Assembly: GCF_001425945.1 (NCBI RefSeq) | Contig: NZ_LMEB01000001.1 | Span: 1-64,000, forward strand | Source of the DNA: Brevundimonas sp. Root1279 | Lineage (GTDB): Bacteria; Pseudomonadota; Alphaproteobacteria; Caulobacterales; Caulobacteraceae | DNA: 64,000 nt | Direction of reading: 5' to 3' | Part shown: piece after piece, positions 38,442-47,835 of the stretch | Layout of the letters: every line of letters starts with the position of its first letter | Numbering within the stretch: position 1 is the first letter of the stretch | Program-made: the position numbers and the translations under genes | Notes under the pieces: model-generated | Seen by the model: the letters and a program-made list of their open reading frames with translations, nothing else | The model's database searches: none | What the model was told of the DNA's origin: nothing

Positions 38442-40631
38442 ATGCATCGTCGCCAGTTCTTCATCGCAGGAGGCAGCCTCGTGGCCCTCTCGGCTTGCGC
38501 CACCAACGGCGCCGACATGGGATCGGGCGGGGGTTCGGGCTCCGGCTCGACGGCGCCGTCGAGCCTGGCCGAAGACGCCCGCATCGCGCGCGCCGTCCTG
38601 CCGGTGCAGACCCCGCGCGCCGAACTGCTGCAGCCGTGGACCGGCCCGTACGAGGGCGTGCCCCCGTGGGACAAGGTGACCGCGCCCAAGCTGCGTGAAG
38701 CCCTGCTGGAAGGCATCGAGCTGCAGCGCGCCGAGATCGCCGCCATCGCCGACAATCCCGAGCCGCCGACCTTCGCCAACACCATCGTCGCCATGCAGAT
38801 GGCCGGCGAGCCGCTGGACCGCGCCAGCAACCTGTACGGCGTGATGACCCAGAACATCGGGTCGGACGACTACAACGCCGTCGACACCGAGCTGTCGCCC
38901 CTGCTGTCGGCCGCCGGCGACGAGATCACCTTCAATGAGAAGCTGTTCGCCCGCATCAAGGCGGTGGCCGACGGCGCCGAGGCCGCAGGCCTGAACGCCG
39001 AGCAGACCCGTCTGGCCGTGCGCAACCGCGACGCCTTCATCCGCAGCGGCGCCGCCCTGGACGCCGGCAAGAAGGCCGAGCTGGGTCGCATCAACACCGC
39101 CCTGTCGAACGCCTTCACCAGCTTCAGCCAGAAGGTGGTGGCCGACGAGAACACCTTCACCCACATCCCGAACGAAGCGGGCGTGCGCGGCCTCCCGGCC
39201 TCCAACAAGGCCGCCGCCGCCGCTGCGGCGCGGGCCCGCAACGTGCCGGGCTACGCCATCGTCAACACCCGCTCGAGCGTCGACCCCTATCTGTCCTTCG
39301 CCGACGATCGGGCCCTGCGCGAGCAGGTCTGGAACAAGTTCGTCAACCGCGGCGACAACAAGGACGCCAACGACACCAACGCCATCATCGCCGAGATCGT
39401 GAAGCTGCGCATGCAGCGCGCCAAGCTGCTCGGCTACAACAACCATGCCGAACTGCGCATGCAGGACACCATGGCCAAGACGCCGGCGGCGGCCTTCGAG
39501 CTGATGAACCGGGTGTGGGCGCCGGCCAAGGCCCGCGTCGCCGAGGAGGTCGCCGACATGCGCGCGATCGCCGGCTTCGACATCGAGCCGTGGGACTACC
39601 TGTACTATGCCGAGAAGGTCCGGAAGCAGAAGTACGACCTCGATCAGAACGAGCTGAAGCCCTATTTCGAGCTCAGCAACGTCCGCGCCGGCTCGTTCGA
39701 GATGGCCCGCCGTCTGTACGGGTTCACGTTCGAGAAGCTGGCTCCGGGCACGGTGCCGGTCTTCCATCCGGACGTGACGGTCTATGAGGTCAAGGACGGC
39801 GGCCGTCCGATCGGCCTGTACTACGCCGACGACTACGCCCGTCCGGGCAAGCGCTCGGGCGCCTGGATGACCTCGTACCGCGGCTACTCGACCTATGACG
39901 GGGTCAAGAACACCCTGGCCTCGAACAACAACAACTTCATCAAGGCCGAGGGCGACGAGCCGATCCTGATCTCGCTGGACGACGCCGCGACCCTGTTCCA
40001 CGAGTTCGGCCACGCCCTGCACTATCTGTCGTACAAGATCACCTACCCGGGCCTGGGCAACACGCCGCGCGACTACGTCGAATATCCGTCGCAGGTGCAC
40101 GAGCACTGGGTGCTGACGCGTCCGATCCTCGACGGCTACATGAAGCACGTCGAAACCGGCCAGCCGATGCCGCAGTCGCTGGTCGACAAGATCGACGCCT
40201 CGGGCACCTTCAACCAGGGCTATGACACGGTCAGCTATCTGTCGTCGGCCCTGGTCGACATGGACCTGCACACCCAGGCGACACCGCCGACCGACATCGA
40301 CGCCTTCGAGAAGGCGAGCCTGGCGCGCTACGGCATGCCCAAGGAGATCGTGATGCGGCACCGCCTGCCGCAGTTCAATCACCTGTTCACGTCGGACAGC
40401 TACTCGGCCGGGTACTATTCGTACATGTGGTCGGAAGTCATGGACGCCGACACCTGGGCCTATTTCGAAGAGTCGGGCGACGTGTTCAATCCGGACATCG
40501 CCAGCCGCTACAAGGCCATCATCCTGGCCGAGGGCAACAGTTCGGACCGCGGCGAAGCCTATCGCCGCTTCCGCGGCCGCAACCCGGACGTCGCGGCCCT
40601 GCTCAAGGTGCGCGGCTTCCCGACCTCCTAA
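38442..40631 (+). CDS. M3-family metallopeptidase, Dcp-like lipoprotein
   Basis: A 729-residue peptidyl-dipeptidase-type M3 enzyme. The zinc site is FHEFGHALHY near residue 522, with the third ligand glutamate further on in EYPSQVHEHW. The N-terminus MHRRQFFIAGGSLVALSAC combines a twin-arginine-like start with a lipobox, so it is probably an envelope lipoprotein. It degrades oligopeptides from their C-terminus. A good terminator follows. Confidence 0.93.
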   Translation: MHRRQFFIAGGSLVALSACATNGADMGSGGGSGSGSTAPSSLAEDARIARAVLPVQTPRAELLQPWTGPYEGVPPWDKVTAPKLREALLEGIELQRAEIAAIADNPEPPTFANTIVAMQMAGEPLDRASNLYGVMTQNIGSDDYNAVDTELSPLLSAAGDEITFNEKLFARIKAVADGAEAAGLNAEQTRLAVRNRDAFIRSGAALDAGKKAELGRINTALSNAFTSFSQKVVADENTFTHIPNEAGVRGLPASNKAAAAAAARARNVPGYAIVNTRSSVDPYLSFADDRALREQVWNKFVNRGDNKDANDTNAIIAEIVKLRMQRAKLLGYNNHAELRMQDTMAKTPAAAFELMNRVWAPAKARVAEEVADMRAIAGFDIEPWDYLYYAEKVRKQKYDLDQNELKPYFELSNVRAGSFEMARRLYGFTFEKLAPGTVPVFHPDVTVYEVKDGGRPIGLYYADDYARPGKRSGAWMTSYRGYSTYDGVKNTLASNNNNFIKAEGDEPILISLDDAATLFHEFGHALHYLSYKITYPGLGNTPRDYVEYPSQVHEHWVLTRPILDGYMKHVETGQPMPQSLVDKIDASGTFNQGYDTVSYLSSALVDMDLHTQATPPTDIDAFEKASLARYGMPKEIVMRHRLPQFNHLFTSDSYSAGYYSYMWSEVMDADTWAYFEESGDVFNPDIASRYKAIILAEGNSSDRGEAYRRFRGRNPDVAALLKVRGFPTS

Positions 40632-40656
40632 GGTCGAGCGCTACGCAGACGGACGA

Positions 40657-40689
40657 GGCCCGGCGGGAGGGAATTCCGCCGGGCCTTTT
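40657..40689 (+). terminator. Intrinsic terminator of the M3 peptidase gene
   Basis: A 10-bp stem GGCCCGGCGG / CCGCCGGGCC with a 9-nt loop is followed by TTTT, 26 bases after the stop codon. Confidence 0.88.
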
Positions 40690-40697
40690 CGCGTCGA

Positions 40698-41000
40698 TCA
40701 GATCTCCAACGCCGCCTTGCCCCGGGCGTAGTCGGCCTGGGCGTTGCGGGGGAGTTCATCGACCGCGACATTGCGCGTGGCCTCGCGACAGTAGGCGCGA
40801 TCACTGATCAGGCTGCCCGGCCGCCGGGAATGGCGGCACAGCCGCTCGGCGGCGGCGTCGACGCGGGCGTCAAACGTGGCGGCGCCACGTCCGGTGCCGA
40901 GGTCGAGGTCGCCGTAACGGATCCGCGCCTCCTGGGCGGAGGCGGAGCCGGCGGCGGCAAGCAGAAGGGCAGCGCCGGCCAGGGAGTAAAGCACCTTCAT
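40698..41000 (-). CDS. UrcA family protein
   Basis: A 100-residue exported protein with signal peptide MKVLYSLAGAALLLAAAGSASA, then the UrcA pattern: YGDLDLGTGRGAATFDARVDAAAERLC, a second cysteine in RAYCREA, and AVDEL. UrcA-family proteins are common in Caulobacterales and Sphingomonadales and their role is unknown. The ATG at 41000 follows AGGAG. Confidence 0.85.
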   Translation of the reverse strand: MKVLYSLAGAALLLAAAGSASAQEARIRYGDLDLGTGRGAATFDARVDAAAERLCRHSRRPGSLISDRAYCREATRNVAVDELPRNAQADYARGKAALEI

Positions 41001-41116
41001 GTCGATCTCCTGAGCGTTCGTCGCTCTTGTCGGCGACGCTCAAGTGGTGCGCGCGGCGTGTTTCAGCGCCGTGTGTCGACGGCGCCGAAATTAAGACGAA
41101 GATTATTTCGCGGACA

Positions 41117-41138
41117 TCTTTGGCCTCTAGACCAAAGA
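41117..41138. other. Palindrome between ppc and urcA
   Basis: TCTTTGG and CCAAAGA form a perfect 7-bp stem around an 8-nt loop just after the ppc stop codon. There is no U-run, so it may be a weak terminator, a stability element, or an operator for urcA. Confidence 0.4.
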
Positions 41139-41139
41139 C

Positions 41140-43833
41140 TTACCCACTATTGCGTAGACCGGCTGCAACGCCGTTCAAAGCCAGCAGAATACCGGCGCGG
41201 ACGCGGGGGTCGTCGTCGCCGGCGCGGCGGCGGCGGATCAGTTCGATCTGCACATGGTTGAGCGGCTCGACGTAGGGCATGCGCAGCCGGATCAACCGGT
41301 CGAGCTCGGGCTGGCCGCCGAGCAGGGCGTCCTGGCCGGTGATGGCCAGCACCGCCGCTTCAGTGCGATCCCACTCCGTACGGATGTCTGCGTAGATGCG
41401 CTCGGCCAGCGCCTGATCCGGGACCAGGGAGGCGTAGCGGCGGGCGATGGTCATGTCGGCCTTGGCCATGACCATCTCCATGTTCTGCAGCAGGGTGCGG
41501 AAGAAGGGCCAGTCGCGGTGCATGGCCCTGAGCTCGTCGGGGTCGACGCCCTCGACCGCCGAACCGAAGCCGAACCAGCCCGGCAGCATGACCCGGCTCT
41601 GGCTCCAGCTGAACACCCACGGGATGGCGCGCAGGTCTTCGATGGCGGTGGAGGACGAGCGGGAGGCGGGGCGCGAGCCGATCTTCAGGTCGGCGATCTC
41701 GGCGATCGGGGTGGCCGCGCGGAAATAGTCGACGAAGCCGTCTGTCTCATAGACCAGGGCCCGATAGGCCGACATCGAGGCCTGCGACAGGCGGGCCAGG
41801 GTCGCGCCGTGGCGGCGGGTCAGCTCCGCGTCCGGCGGCGGGGCCAGCGAGGCCAGCAGAACGCCGCAGGTCAGGGCGTCGAGGTTGCGGCGGGCGACTT
41901 CCGGCTCGCCGTATTTGTTGGCGATGACCTCGCCCTGCTCGGTCACCCGGATGCGGCCGGCGACCGTGCCCTGGGGTTGGCCCAGCACGGCGGCGAAGCT
42001 GGAGCCGCCGCCGCGGCCGACCGCCCCGCCTCGACCATGGAACAGCTGCAGTCGCAGGCCGGCGGCGTCGGTGACCTCCAGCAGGGCGCGCGAGGCCTCG
42101 TGCAGCTCCCAGGTCGAGGTCAGGTAGGAGCCGTCCTTGTTGGAGTCCGAATAGCCGATCATCACCTCCTGCACCCCGCGCGCACGCGCCACGGCGAGGG
42201 CCGACGGCTCCTTGAGCAGGCGTTCGAGCGTGGGACGAGCAGCGCGCAGGTCGCCGATGGTCTCGAACAGGGGGGCGGCCTGGATCGGACAGGCGGCCGG
42301 ATCCTCGGGCCGGTAGAGCCCGACCTCCTTGAGCAGCAGATAGACCTCCAGCAGGTCGGAGGCGGCGTCGGTCTTGGAGACGATGTGGGTGCGGATGGCC
42401 TGGGGGCCGAAGCGGGCCAGGGCCTCGGCCGCGGCCTGGAGGATGGCCCGCTCCTTGAGCGTCTCCTCGGCGTAGTCGGCGAAGGGGCTGAACAGCAGCC
42501 GCGCCGAGGCCAGCTCAGCGGCCAGCACGGCGAGGCGGCCTTCTTCGTCCAGGGCGGAATAGTCGGGGCAGACGCCGGCCACCTTGAGCAAATCCGCAAC
42601 GACGCGCTCGTGCACGTCCGAGTTCTGGCGCAGGTCCAGGGTGGCCATGTGGAAGCCGAACACATCGGCGGCGGTGATCAGCCGGGTCAGGCGGTCGTCG
42701 GCGAAGACGGCGCCGTGGTTGGCGATCAGGCTGTCACGCAGCACGGCCAGATCGGCGCGAAAGGCCTCCGGCCCGACGTAGGGCTCGGCCGCAAAGGCCG
42801 CGGCGCGCGGCGCGGGCTGGCCCGTCAGGATCGGGTGCACCGCGGCCAGCCGGGCGTAGATCTCGCTGAGCGCCCGACGGTAGGGCTCGTCGGCGCGGTG
42901 GGGCGAGCGGTCGCCGGACGCCCCGGCCAGGGCGGCCAGCTCAGGCGAGACCGAGCTCATCGAGCCCGACAGGCTGAGCTCGGCTCCAAGGGCGTTCACC
43001 TCGTCCAGATAGAAGCGCAGCACCGAGCGGGCGGCGGTGGCGAAGGCGGCCTTCAGGGCGGCGGCGTCGACGTTCGGATTGCCGTCGCGGTCGCCGCCGA
43101 CCCAGGTGCCCAGGCGGATGAAGGGCGGCAGGTCCGGGGCGTCGAGCCGCTTGCGCCAGTCGGCCAGCTGGGCCGGGGCGACGTGCAGGAAAACGCGTTC
43201 GAGGAAGGAGACGACGGTGTCGATCTCGTCCTGGACCACCAGCCCGGCCTGGCGCACCAGCCGGGTCGACCACAGGATGGTCGCCTGACGGCGCAGCCCG
43301 GCGTGCAGCACGTCCGGGCGGCAGAAGTCGTCGTCGTGGTCGCAGGCGTCGAGCAGGTCCGAGACCGAGGCGATGCGGTCGATGACGCTCTTGCGCCGGA
43401 CCTCGGACGGGTGGGCGGTCAATACCGGCGAGACCAGGGCCCCGGCCAGCAGGTCTCGCGCCTCGCCCGCCGAACGCCCCGCCTCCGCCAGGCGCTGCAG
43501 GGCGCCCTCGGGGGTGTCGGGGCGGGCCCCGGCTGCGGACTGCTCGCGCGCCCGGCGCTTGCCGGCCCGGTCCTCGGCGACATTGGCCAGCAGGGAGAAG
43601 ACGGCGAAGCCGTGGGCCAGGCCGACGGCGTCGTCGAGCGACAGGTCGGCCAGCAGGGCCTCGAGCCGGGCGGCGTCGCCCGCGGCGTCGCGGTGATAGG
43701 CGACCGAGGCCTGCCGCACCGCTTCGATGCGGTCGTAGAGCGCCTGGCCGCCCTCGGCGCGGATGACCTCGCCGAGCAGGCCGCCCAGCAGTCGGACCTC
43801 GTCGCGCAAACGGTCGTCGGCGGCCTGGATCAT
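41140..43833 (-). CDS. ppc: Phosphoenolpyruvate carboxylase
   Basis: An 897-residue anaplerotic enzyme that adds bicarbonate to PEP to give oxaloacetate. Signatures: [13 protein letters not shown] (catalytic His) near residue 130, [39 protein letters not shown], and the C-terminal [11 protein letters not shown]. The ATG at 43833 begins the family similarity, with GAGGGA upstream. The divergent neighbour is a carbonic anhydrase, which can supply the bicarbonate, so their pairing makes metabolic sense. Confidence 0.97.
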   Translation of the reverse strand: MIQAADDRLRDEVRLLGGLLGEVIRAEGGQALYDRIEAVRQASVAYHRDAAGDAARLEALLADLSLDDAVGLAHGFAVFSLLANVAEDRAGKRRAREQSAAGARPDTPEGALQRLAEAGRSAGEARDLLAGALVSPVLTAHPSEVRRKSVIDRIASVSDLLDACDHDDDFCRPDVLHAGLRRQATILWSTRLVRQAGLVVQDEIDTVVSFLERVFLHVAPAQLADWRKRLDAPDLPPFIRLGTWVGGDRDGNPNVDAAALKAAFATAARSVLRFYLDEVNALGAELSLSGSMSSVSPELAALAGASGDRSPHRADEPYRRALSEIYARLAAVHPILTGQPAPRAAAFAAEPYVGPEAFRADLAVLRDSLIANHGAVFADDRLTRLITAADVFGFHMATLDLRQNSDVHERVVADLLKVAGVCPDYSALDEEGRLAVLAAELASARLLFSPFADYAEETLKERAILQAAAEALARFGPQAIRTHIVSKTDAASDLLEVYLLLKEVGLYRPEDPAACPIQAAPLFETIGDLRAARPTLERLLKEPSALAVARARGVQEVMIGYSDSNKDGSYLTSTWELHEASRALLEVTDAAGLRLQLFHGRGGAVGRGGGSSFAAVLGQPQGTVAGRIRVTEQGEVIANKYGEPEVARRNLDALTCGVLLASLAPPPDAELTRRHGATLARLSQASMSAYRALVYETDGFVDYFRAATPIAEIADLKIGSRPASRSSSTAIEDLRAIPWVFSWSQSRVMLPGWFGFGSAVEGVDPDELRAMHRDWPFFRTLLQNMEMVMAKADMTIARRYASLVPDQALAERIYADIRTEWDRTEAAVLAITGQDALLGGQPELDRLIRLRMPYVEPLNHVQIELIRRRRAGDDDPRVRAGILLALNGVAAGLRNSG

Positions 43834-43924
43834 GGAGCGGCGTCCCTCTGGGGCGGCTGGGGAGAGAAGAGGCGACCTCCAGGCCGAGCGAGTCAACCGC
43901 GCGAACGGCGCTTTGCGGCCCAGC

Positions 43925-43964
43925 TTTGCTGCATTGCGTACAAATTGTGTTGCGGCGCAGCAAA
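43925..43964. promoter_or_regulatory. Inverted repeat in the ppc / carbonic anhydrase promoter region
   Basis: TTTGCTGC at 43925 and GCAGCAAA at 43957 form a perfect 8-bp inverted repeat spaced by 24 bases. The AT-richer interior (ACAAATTGTGTTGC) could hold a promoter. It lies between two divergent carbon-metabolism genes and may serve as a shared operator. Confidence 0.45.
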
Positions 43965-44011
43965 TCCGTGCGCCTACTGCCGGGGTCGGGGACCTCGCCA
44001 TGGAGAACGCC

Positions 44012-44572
44012 ATGTCCAAGAGTCCGATCTACAACGAAGTCACCGCGGCCAACGCCGCCTACGCCGAAAGCTTCGACAAGGGCGACTTGGCCCTGCCGCC
44101 CGCCCGGGGCTTCGCCATCCTCACCTGCATGGACGCCCGGCTCGACCCGGCCAAATACGCCGGCCTGGCCGAGGGCGACGCCCATGTGATCCGCAACGCC
44201 GGCGGCCGGGCCAGCGACGACGCCATCCGCTCGCTGGTCATTTCGCACAAGCTGCTGGGCACCAGGGAGTGGTTCGTCATCCATCACACCGACTGCGGCA
44301 TGGCGCTGTTCGACGGCGACATCATCGCGACCCTGCTGGAGACCAGCCGGGCGACGGCCAGCTACGACGGCAAGGCGTGGAGCAATAACGCCTCCGAGGG
44401 CGGCTCGACCGCGGGCCACTACGTCCAGTGGCTGGCCTTCAAGGACCTGTCCAAGAGCGTGGTCGACGACGTGAAGCGGATCCGCGAGCACCCGCTCACC
44501 CCCGATGACGTGCCGGTGCACGGCTTCATCTACGACGTGAAGACTGGGCGGCTGCTGCCGGTCGAGGCATGA
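44012..44572 (+). CDS. Beta-class carbonic anhydrase
   Basis: A 186-residue zinc enzyme interconverting carbon dioxide and bicarbonate. The zinc ligands and active-site dyad are seen in [10 protein letters not shown] (CxDxR) near residue 38 and HHTDCGM near residue 90. I chose the ATG at 44012, which has GGAG six bases upstream; an ATG at 44000 is an alternative. Divergent from ppc, a bicarbonate user. Confidence 0.93.
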   Translation: MSKSPIYNEVTAANAAYAESFDKGDLALPPARGFAILTCMDARLDPAKYAGLAEGDAHVIRNAGGRASDDAIRSLVISHKLLGTREWFVIHHTDCGMALFDGDIIATLLETSRATASYDGKAWSNNASEGGSTAGHYVQWLAFKDLSKSVVDDVKRIREHPLTPDDVPVHGFIYDVKTGRLLPVEA

Positions 44573-44765
44573 GGGCTGCGCCGATTCGACAAACGGCCCA
44601 TTTTCCCTCATAAGCCGCCGCTTCCGACGCAAGTGAACCTCGCGTCTCCACCTGCACGACCCTGGTTTCGACCAGACGAGGCAGGCGAGAACCCCCTGCC
44701 GACGTGATCGTCGCCAGGGGCCGTTGTCGTATGGAGCCGTTTCACCCGTCGCAACGAGGTAGTGA
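44573..44765 (+). other. Leader region of ffh
   Basis: This 193-base gap precedes ffh and has no ORF. It contains a possible hairpin (GGCAGG...CCCCTGCC, 44680-44701 region) and further short complementary segments, so a structured leader is possible. I have an unverified recollection of a conserved RNA motif upstream of ffh in alphaproteobacteria. The 4.5S RNA tetraloop signature is absent, so this is not the SRP RNA gene. Confidence 0.35.
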
Positions 44766-46295
44766 ATGTTCGAGGCTCTGAACGAGCGGCTGACAGGCGT
44801 CTTCGACCGGATCACCGGCCGCGGCGCCCTGTCCGAAAAGGACGTGGCCGAGGCGATGCGCGAAGTGCGCGTGGCCCTGCTCGAGGCCGACGTCGCCCTG
44901 CCCGTCGTCAAGGACTTCATCGCCTTCGCCACCGAGCGCGCCACCGGCGAAGAGGTGATCCGCTCGGTCAAGCCGGCCGACCAGGTCATCAAGATCGTCT
45001 ACGACGGCCTCGTCGAGATGCTGGGCGGCGAAGAGCCGACCCCGATCAACCTGAACGCCACGCCGCCCGCCGTCATCCTGATGGCCGGCCTGCAGGGCTC
45101 GGGCAAGACGACGACCTCGGCCAAGCTGGCGCTGCGACTGACCAAGTTCGATCGCAAGAAGGTCATGATGGCCTCGCTCGACACCCGCCGTCCGGCGGCG
45201 ATGGAGCAGCTGGCCACCCTCGGCAAGCAGATCGAGGTCGCGACCCTGCCGATCGTGGCCGGCGAGAGCCCGGTCCAGATCACCAAGCGCGCGCTGCAGT
45301 CGGCCAAGCTGCAGGGCTTCGACGTCCTGATCCTCGACACCGCCGGCCGCATCACCCTGGACGAGGCCCTGATGGCCGAAGTGGCGGAAGTCGCCGCCGT
45401 GTCCAAGCCCGTCGAGACCCTGCTGGTCGCCGATAGCCTGACCGGTCAGGACGCCGTCCGCACCGCCAAGGCCTTCCACGAGCGCCTGCCGCTGACCGGC
45501 CTGGTGCTGACCCGCGCCGACGGCGACGGCCGCGGCGGCGCCATGCTGTCGATGCGGGCCGTCACCGGCCTGCCGATCAAATACCTGGGCGCCGGCGAGA
45601 AGGTCGACGCGCTCGACGTCTTCGACAGCCGTCGCGTCGCCGGCCGCATCCTGGGCCAGGGCGACATCGTCGCGCTGGTCGAGAAGGCCAGCCAGGAGCT
45701 GGACGCCTCCAAGGCCGAGGCCATGGCCCGCAAGCTGGCCAAGGGGCAGTTCGACCTGAACGACCTGGCGAACCAGCTGGCCCAGATGAAGAAGATGGGC
45801 GGTCTTCAGGGCATCATGGGCATGCTGCCCGGTGTCGCGAAGATGAAGGCCCAGATGGCCGACGCCAACATCGACGACCGCATGATCGCCCGCCAAGAAG
45901 CGATCATCAGCTCGATGACCAAGGCCGAGCGCAAGAAGCCCGATCTGCTCAACGCCAGCCGCAAGAAGCGCGTCGCCGCCGGCGCCGGCGTCGAGGTCCA
46001 GGACATCAACCGCCTGCTCAAGCAGCACCGGCAGATGGCCGACATGGTCAAGTCGCTGTCGCGCGGCGGGCCGAAGAAGATGCAGCAGATGGCCGCCATG
46101 CTCGGCGGCCTCGGCGGCGGCGGCGGCATGGGCGGCGGACCCGACATGGCCCGCCTCAAGGCGATGGGCGGCGGAAAGATGCCCGAGCCGACCGAAGAAG
46201 AGATGAAAGCCATCCAGGACCGGCTCGCCGGGCTGGGCGGCGGACAACTGCCGGGAGGGCTTCCGGGCCTTCCGGGCTTCCCCAAGAAGAACTGA
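44766..46295 (+). CDS. ffh: Signal recognition particle protein Ffh
   Basis: A 509-residue SRP54 GTPase that binds signal sequences of nascent membrane proteins. N domain first, then the G domain with GLQGSGKTTTSAKL (near residue 107), DTRRPAAMEQL, DTAGR and TRADGDGRGG, and a methionine-rich M domain from about residue 325. The Gly-Met-rich tail ends in LPGLPGFPKKN. It heads the ffh-rpsP-rimM cluster. Confidence 0.98.
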   Translation: MFEALNERLTGVFDRITGRGALSEKDVAEAMREVRVALLEADVALPVVKDFIAFATERATGEEVIRSVKPADQVIKIVYDGLVEMLGGEEPTPINLNATPPAVILMAGLQGSGKTTTSAKLALRLTKFDRKKVMMASLDTRRPAAMEQLATLGKQIEVATLPIVAGESPVQITKRALQSAKLQGFDVLILDTAGRITLDEALMAEVAEVAAVSKPVETLLVADSLTGQDAVRTAKAFHERLPLTGLVLTRADGDGRGGAMLSMRAVTGLPIKYLGAGEKVDALDVFDSRRVAGRILGQGDIVALVEKASQELDASKAEAMARKLAKGQFDLNDLANQLAQMKKMGGLQGIMGMLPGVAKMKAQMADANIDDRMIARQEAIISSMTKAERKKPDLLNASRKKRVAAGAGVEVQDINRLLKQHRQMADMVKSLSRGGPKKMQQMAAMLGGLGGGGGMGGGPDMARLKAMGGGKMPEPTEEEMKAIQDRLAGLGGGQLPGGLPGLPGFPKKN

Positions 46296-46315
46296 CTACC
46301 TGAAAGAGACTGAAA

Positions 46316-46891
46316 ATGCTGAAGATTCGTCTGGCCCGTGGTGGCGCCAAGAAGCGCCCCTACTACTACATCGTCGTCGCTGACTCGCACGCCCCGCGCG
46401 ACGGCAAATTCATCGAGCGCGTCGGCACCTACAACCCGATGCTGCCGCGCGACGGCGAGCAGAAGCGCGTCACCCTGAAGACCGACCGGATCTCGGACTG
46501 GCTCGCCAAGGGCGCCCAGCCGACCGACCGCGTCGCGCGTTTCCTGAGCCAGGACGAAGCCCTGGCCGGCAAGGTCAAGTGGACCCAGTCCAACAACCCG
46601 AACAAGGCCCAGCCGGGCAAGAAGGCGCAAGAGCGCGCCGCCGAGCGCGCCCAGCGCGAAGCCGACCGCGCCGAAGCCGAAGCCGCCGCCAAGGTCGAGG
46701 CTGCTGAAGCCGCCGCCCGCGCCAAGGAAGAAGCCGCCGCCGCCGCCGAAGCCGCCAAGAACGCCCCGGCGGTCGAAGAGGCCCCGGCTGCTGAAGAAGC
46801 CCCGGCCGCTGAAGCCGCTGCGGAAGAGGCTCCGGCCGAAGCCGCCGCCGAAGAAGCTCCGGCTGCTGAAGAAGAGAAGTCGGAAGGCTAA
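46316..46891 (+). CDS. rpsP: 30S ribosomal protein S16 with a long acidic C-terminal tail
   Basis: Residues 1-80 are a normal S16 ([43 protein letters not shown]). The protein is 191 residues long, against about 80-90 for most S16 proteins. After a basic linker come a charged helix rich in Ala, Glu and Arg (about 105-150) and a repetitive Ala-Glu-Pro tail ([20 protein letters not shown]). Similar tails occur in other alphaproteobacterial S16 proteins. It starts 20 bases after ffh. Confidence 0.97.
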   Translation: MLKIRLARGGAKKRPYYYIVVADSHAPRDGKFIERVGTYNPMLPRDGEQKRVTLKTDRISDWLAKGAQPTDRVARFLSQDEALAGKVKWTQSNNPNKAQPGKKAQERAAERAQREADRAEAEAAAKVEAAEAAARAKEEAAAAAEAAKNAPAVEEAPAAEEAPAAEAAAEEAPAEAAAEEAPAAEEEKSEG

Positions 46892-46903
46892 CTTCCATCA
46901 TCC

Positions 46904-47026
46904 GATCACCCCGGCGACTGCCGGGGACCAGATGACAGAGAGCAGCACCTGGACCTCCAGGCGCTGCTCTTCTGCTATGGGACTGCAGCATTTGTGATCT
47001 GGATCCCGGCCTTCGCCGGGATGAGC
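46904..47026. repeat. Inverted pair of REP-like sequences between rpsP and rimM
   Basis: Two 33-nt REP-like units (46904-46936 and 46994-47026) lie in opposite orientation. Each holds its own small palindrome (CCCCGGCGACTGCCGGGG-like on the left, CCCGGCCTTCGCCGGG on the right) and a shared GATCTGG/ATGA context. Between them is a strong separate hairpin at 46939-46970. Units of this kind are widespread in alphaproteobacterial genomes. Confidence 0.75.
46939..46970 (+). other. Strong hairpin inside the REP pair, possible attenuator
   Basis: AGAGCAGC then CCTGGA, a 2-nt loop, TCCAGG then GCTGCTCT: fourteen pairs interrupted by one A-C mismatch. It is followed by TCTGCTATGG, so there is no U-run. 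It could trim or protect the rpsP 3' end or reduce transcription into rimM. Confidence 0.6.
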
Positions 47027-47036
47027 GGGATTAAAG

Positions 47037-47564
47037 ATGGCCGACAAAGACAAACTGATCCTCGTCGGCCAGGTGGCCGGCGGCTTCGGGGTCAAGGGCG
47101 AGGTGCGGGTGACCGCCTATACGGCCGAGCCGACGGCCCTGCTCGGCTACGGCGTGCTGCTGCGCGCCGACGGCTCGCCGGGCCTGACCCTGACCTCGGG
47201 ACGGCCCGACAAGAACGGCGTCGTCGGCCGGGCCAAGGAGATCGCCACCAAGGAACAGGCCGACGCCCTGCGCGGGCTGAAGCTGTTCATCCCCCGCGAC
47301 CGCCTGCCGGAACCGGACGAGGACGAGTTCTACCTCACCGACCTGGTCGGGCTGGAGGCGCGCGAGCCCGCAGGGACCGTGCTCGGCACGGTGAAGTCGG
47401 TGCAGAATTTCGGGGCCGGCGACATGCTCGAGATCGCTCCGGCGCTCGGCGGCCCGACCTGGTACCTGCCCTTCACCCGCGACGCCGTGCCGGAGCTGCA
47501 CCTCGCCGACGGATGGCTGGAGGCGGTGCGGCCGACCGAGGTCGGCGAGCGCGAGCCGGACTGA
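47037..47564 (+). CDS. rimM: Ribosome maturation factor RimM
   Basis: A 175-residue 16S rRNA processing factor that binds S19 and helps assemble the 30S head. Features: LVGQVAGGFGVKGEVRV at the N-terminus, FYLTDLVGLEA, and the PRC-barrel segment VQNFGAGDMLEI...WYLPFTRDAVPEL. The usual next genes trmD and rplS do not follow; a KTSC gene does. Confidence 0.95.
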   Translation: MADKDKLILVGQVAGGFGVKGEVRVTAYTAEPTALLGYGVLLRADGSPGLTLTSGRPDKNGVVGRAKEIATKEQADALRGLKLFIPRDRLPEPDEDEFYLTDLVGLEAREPAGTVLGTVKSVQNFGAGDMLEIAPALGGPTWYLPFTRDAVPELHLADGWLEAVRPTEVGEREPD

Positions 47565-47599
47565 CCGGAGCCGCCGGGCGCGGCGCGCGTTTCCCGGCC

Positions 47600-47809
47600 A
47601 TGCCCTCCAGCGTCATCGCCGCCTGGACCTATGACGAGCCGGCCCGCCGCCTGGTCATCACCTTCGTCTCGGGCGACGTCTACGCCTATCTGGAGGTGCC
47701 GCCGATGGAGGCCGAAGGCCTCCGGGTCGCGCGGTCCAAGGGCCGCTTCTTCTCGGAACGGATCCGCGATCGCTTCGCTTTCGAGCGGGTGAAGATCGCC
47801 CTGCCCTAG
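47600..47809 (+). CDS. KTSC-domain protein
   Basis: A 69-residue protein that is essentially one KTSC domain: SSVIAAWTYDEPARRLVITF, YAYLEVPP, and RSKGRFFSERIRDRF (the motif that names the family is KGxFF/S-type here). Small KTSC proteins are found alone or fused to lysyl-tRNA-synthetase-like proteins; role unknown. The ATG at 47600 has a weak ribosome site, 35 bases after rimM. Confidence 0.8.
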   Translation: MPSSVIAAWTYDEPARRLVITFVSGDVYAYLEVPPMEAEGLRVARSKGRFFSERIRDRFAFERVKIALP

Positions 47810-47835
47810 ACCTGGGCCCTGACCGGAGACCCGCC

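Noticed and set aside
44573-44765. 4.5S/SRP RNA gene next to ffh
   Set aside because: The conserved SRP tetraloop and internal-loop sequence (GGAAGCAGC-type) is missing.
42941-44992. A long minus-strand frame across ppc, carbonic anhydrase and beyond
   Set aside because: It overlaps two well-identified genes in other frames and its translation has no recognisable domain.
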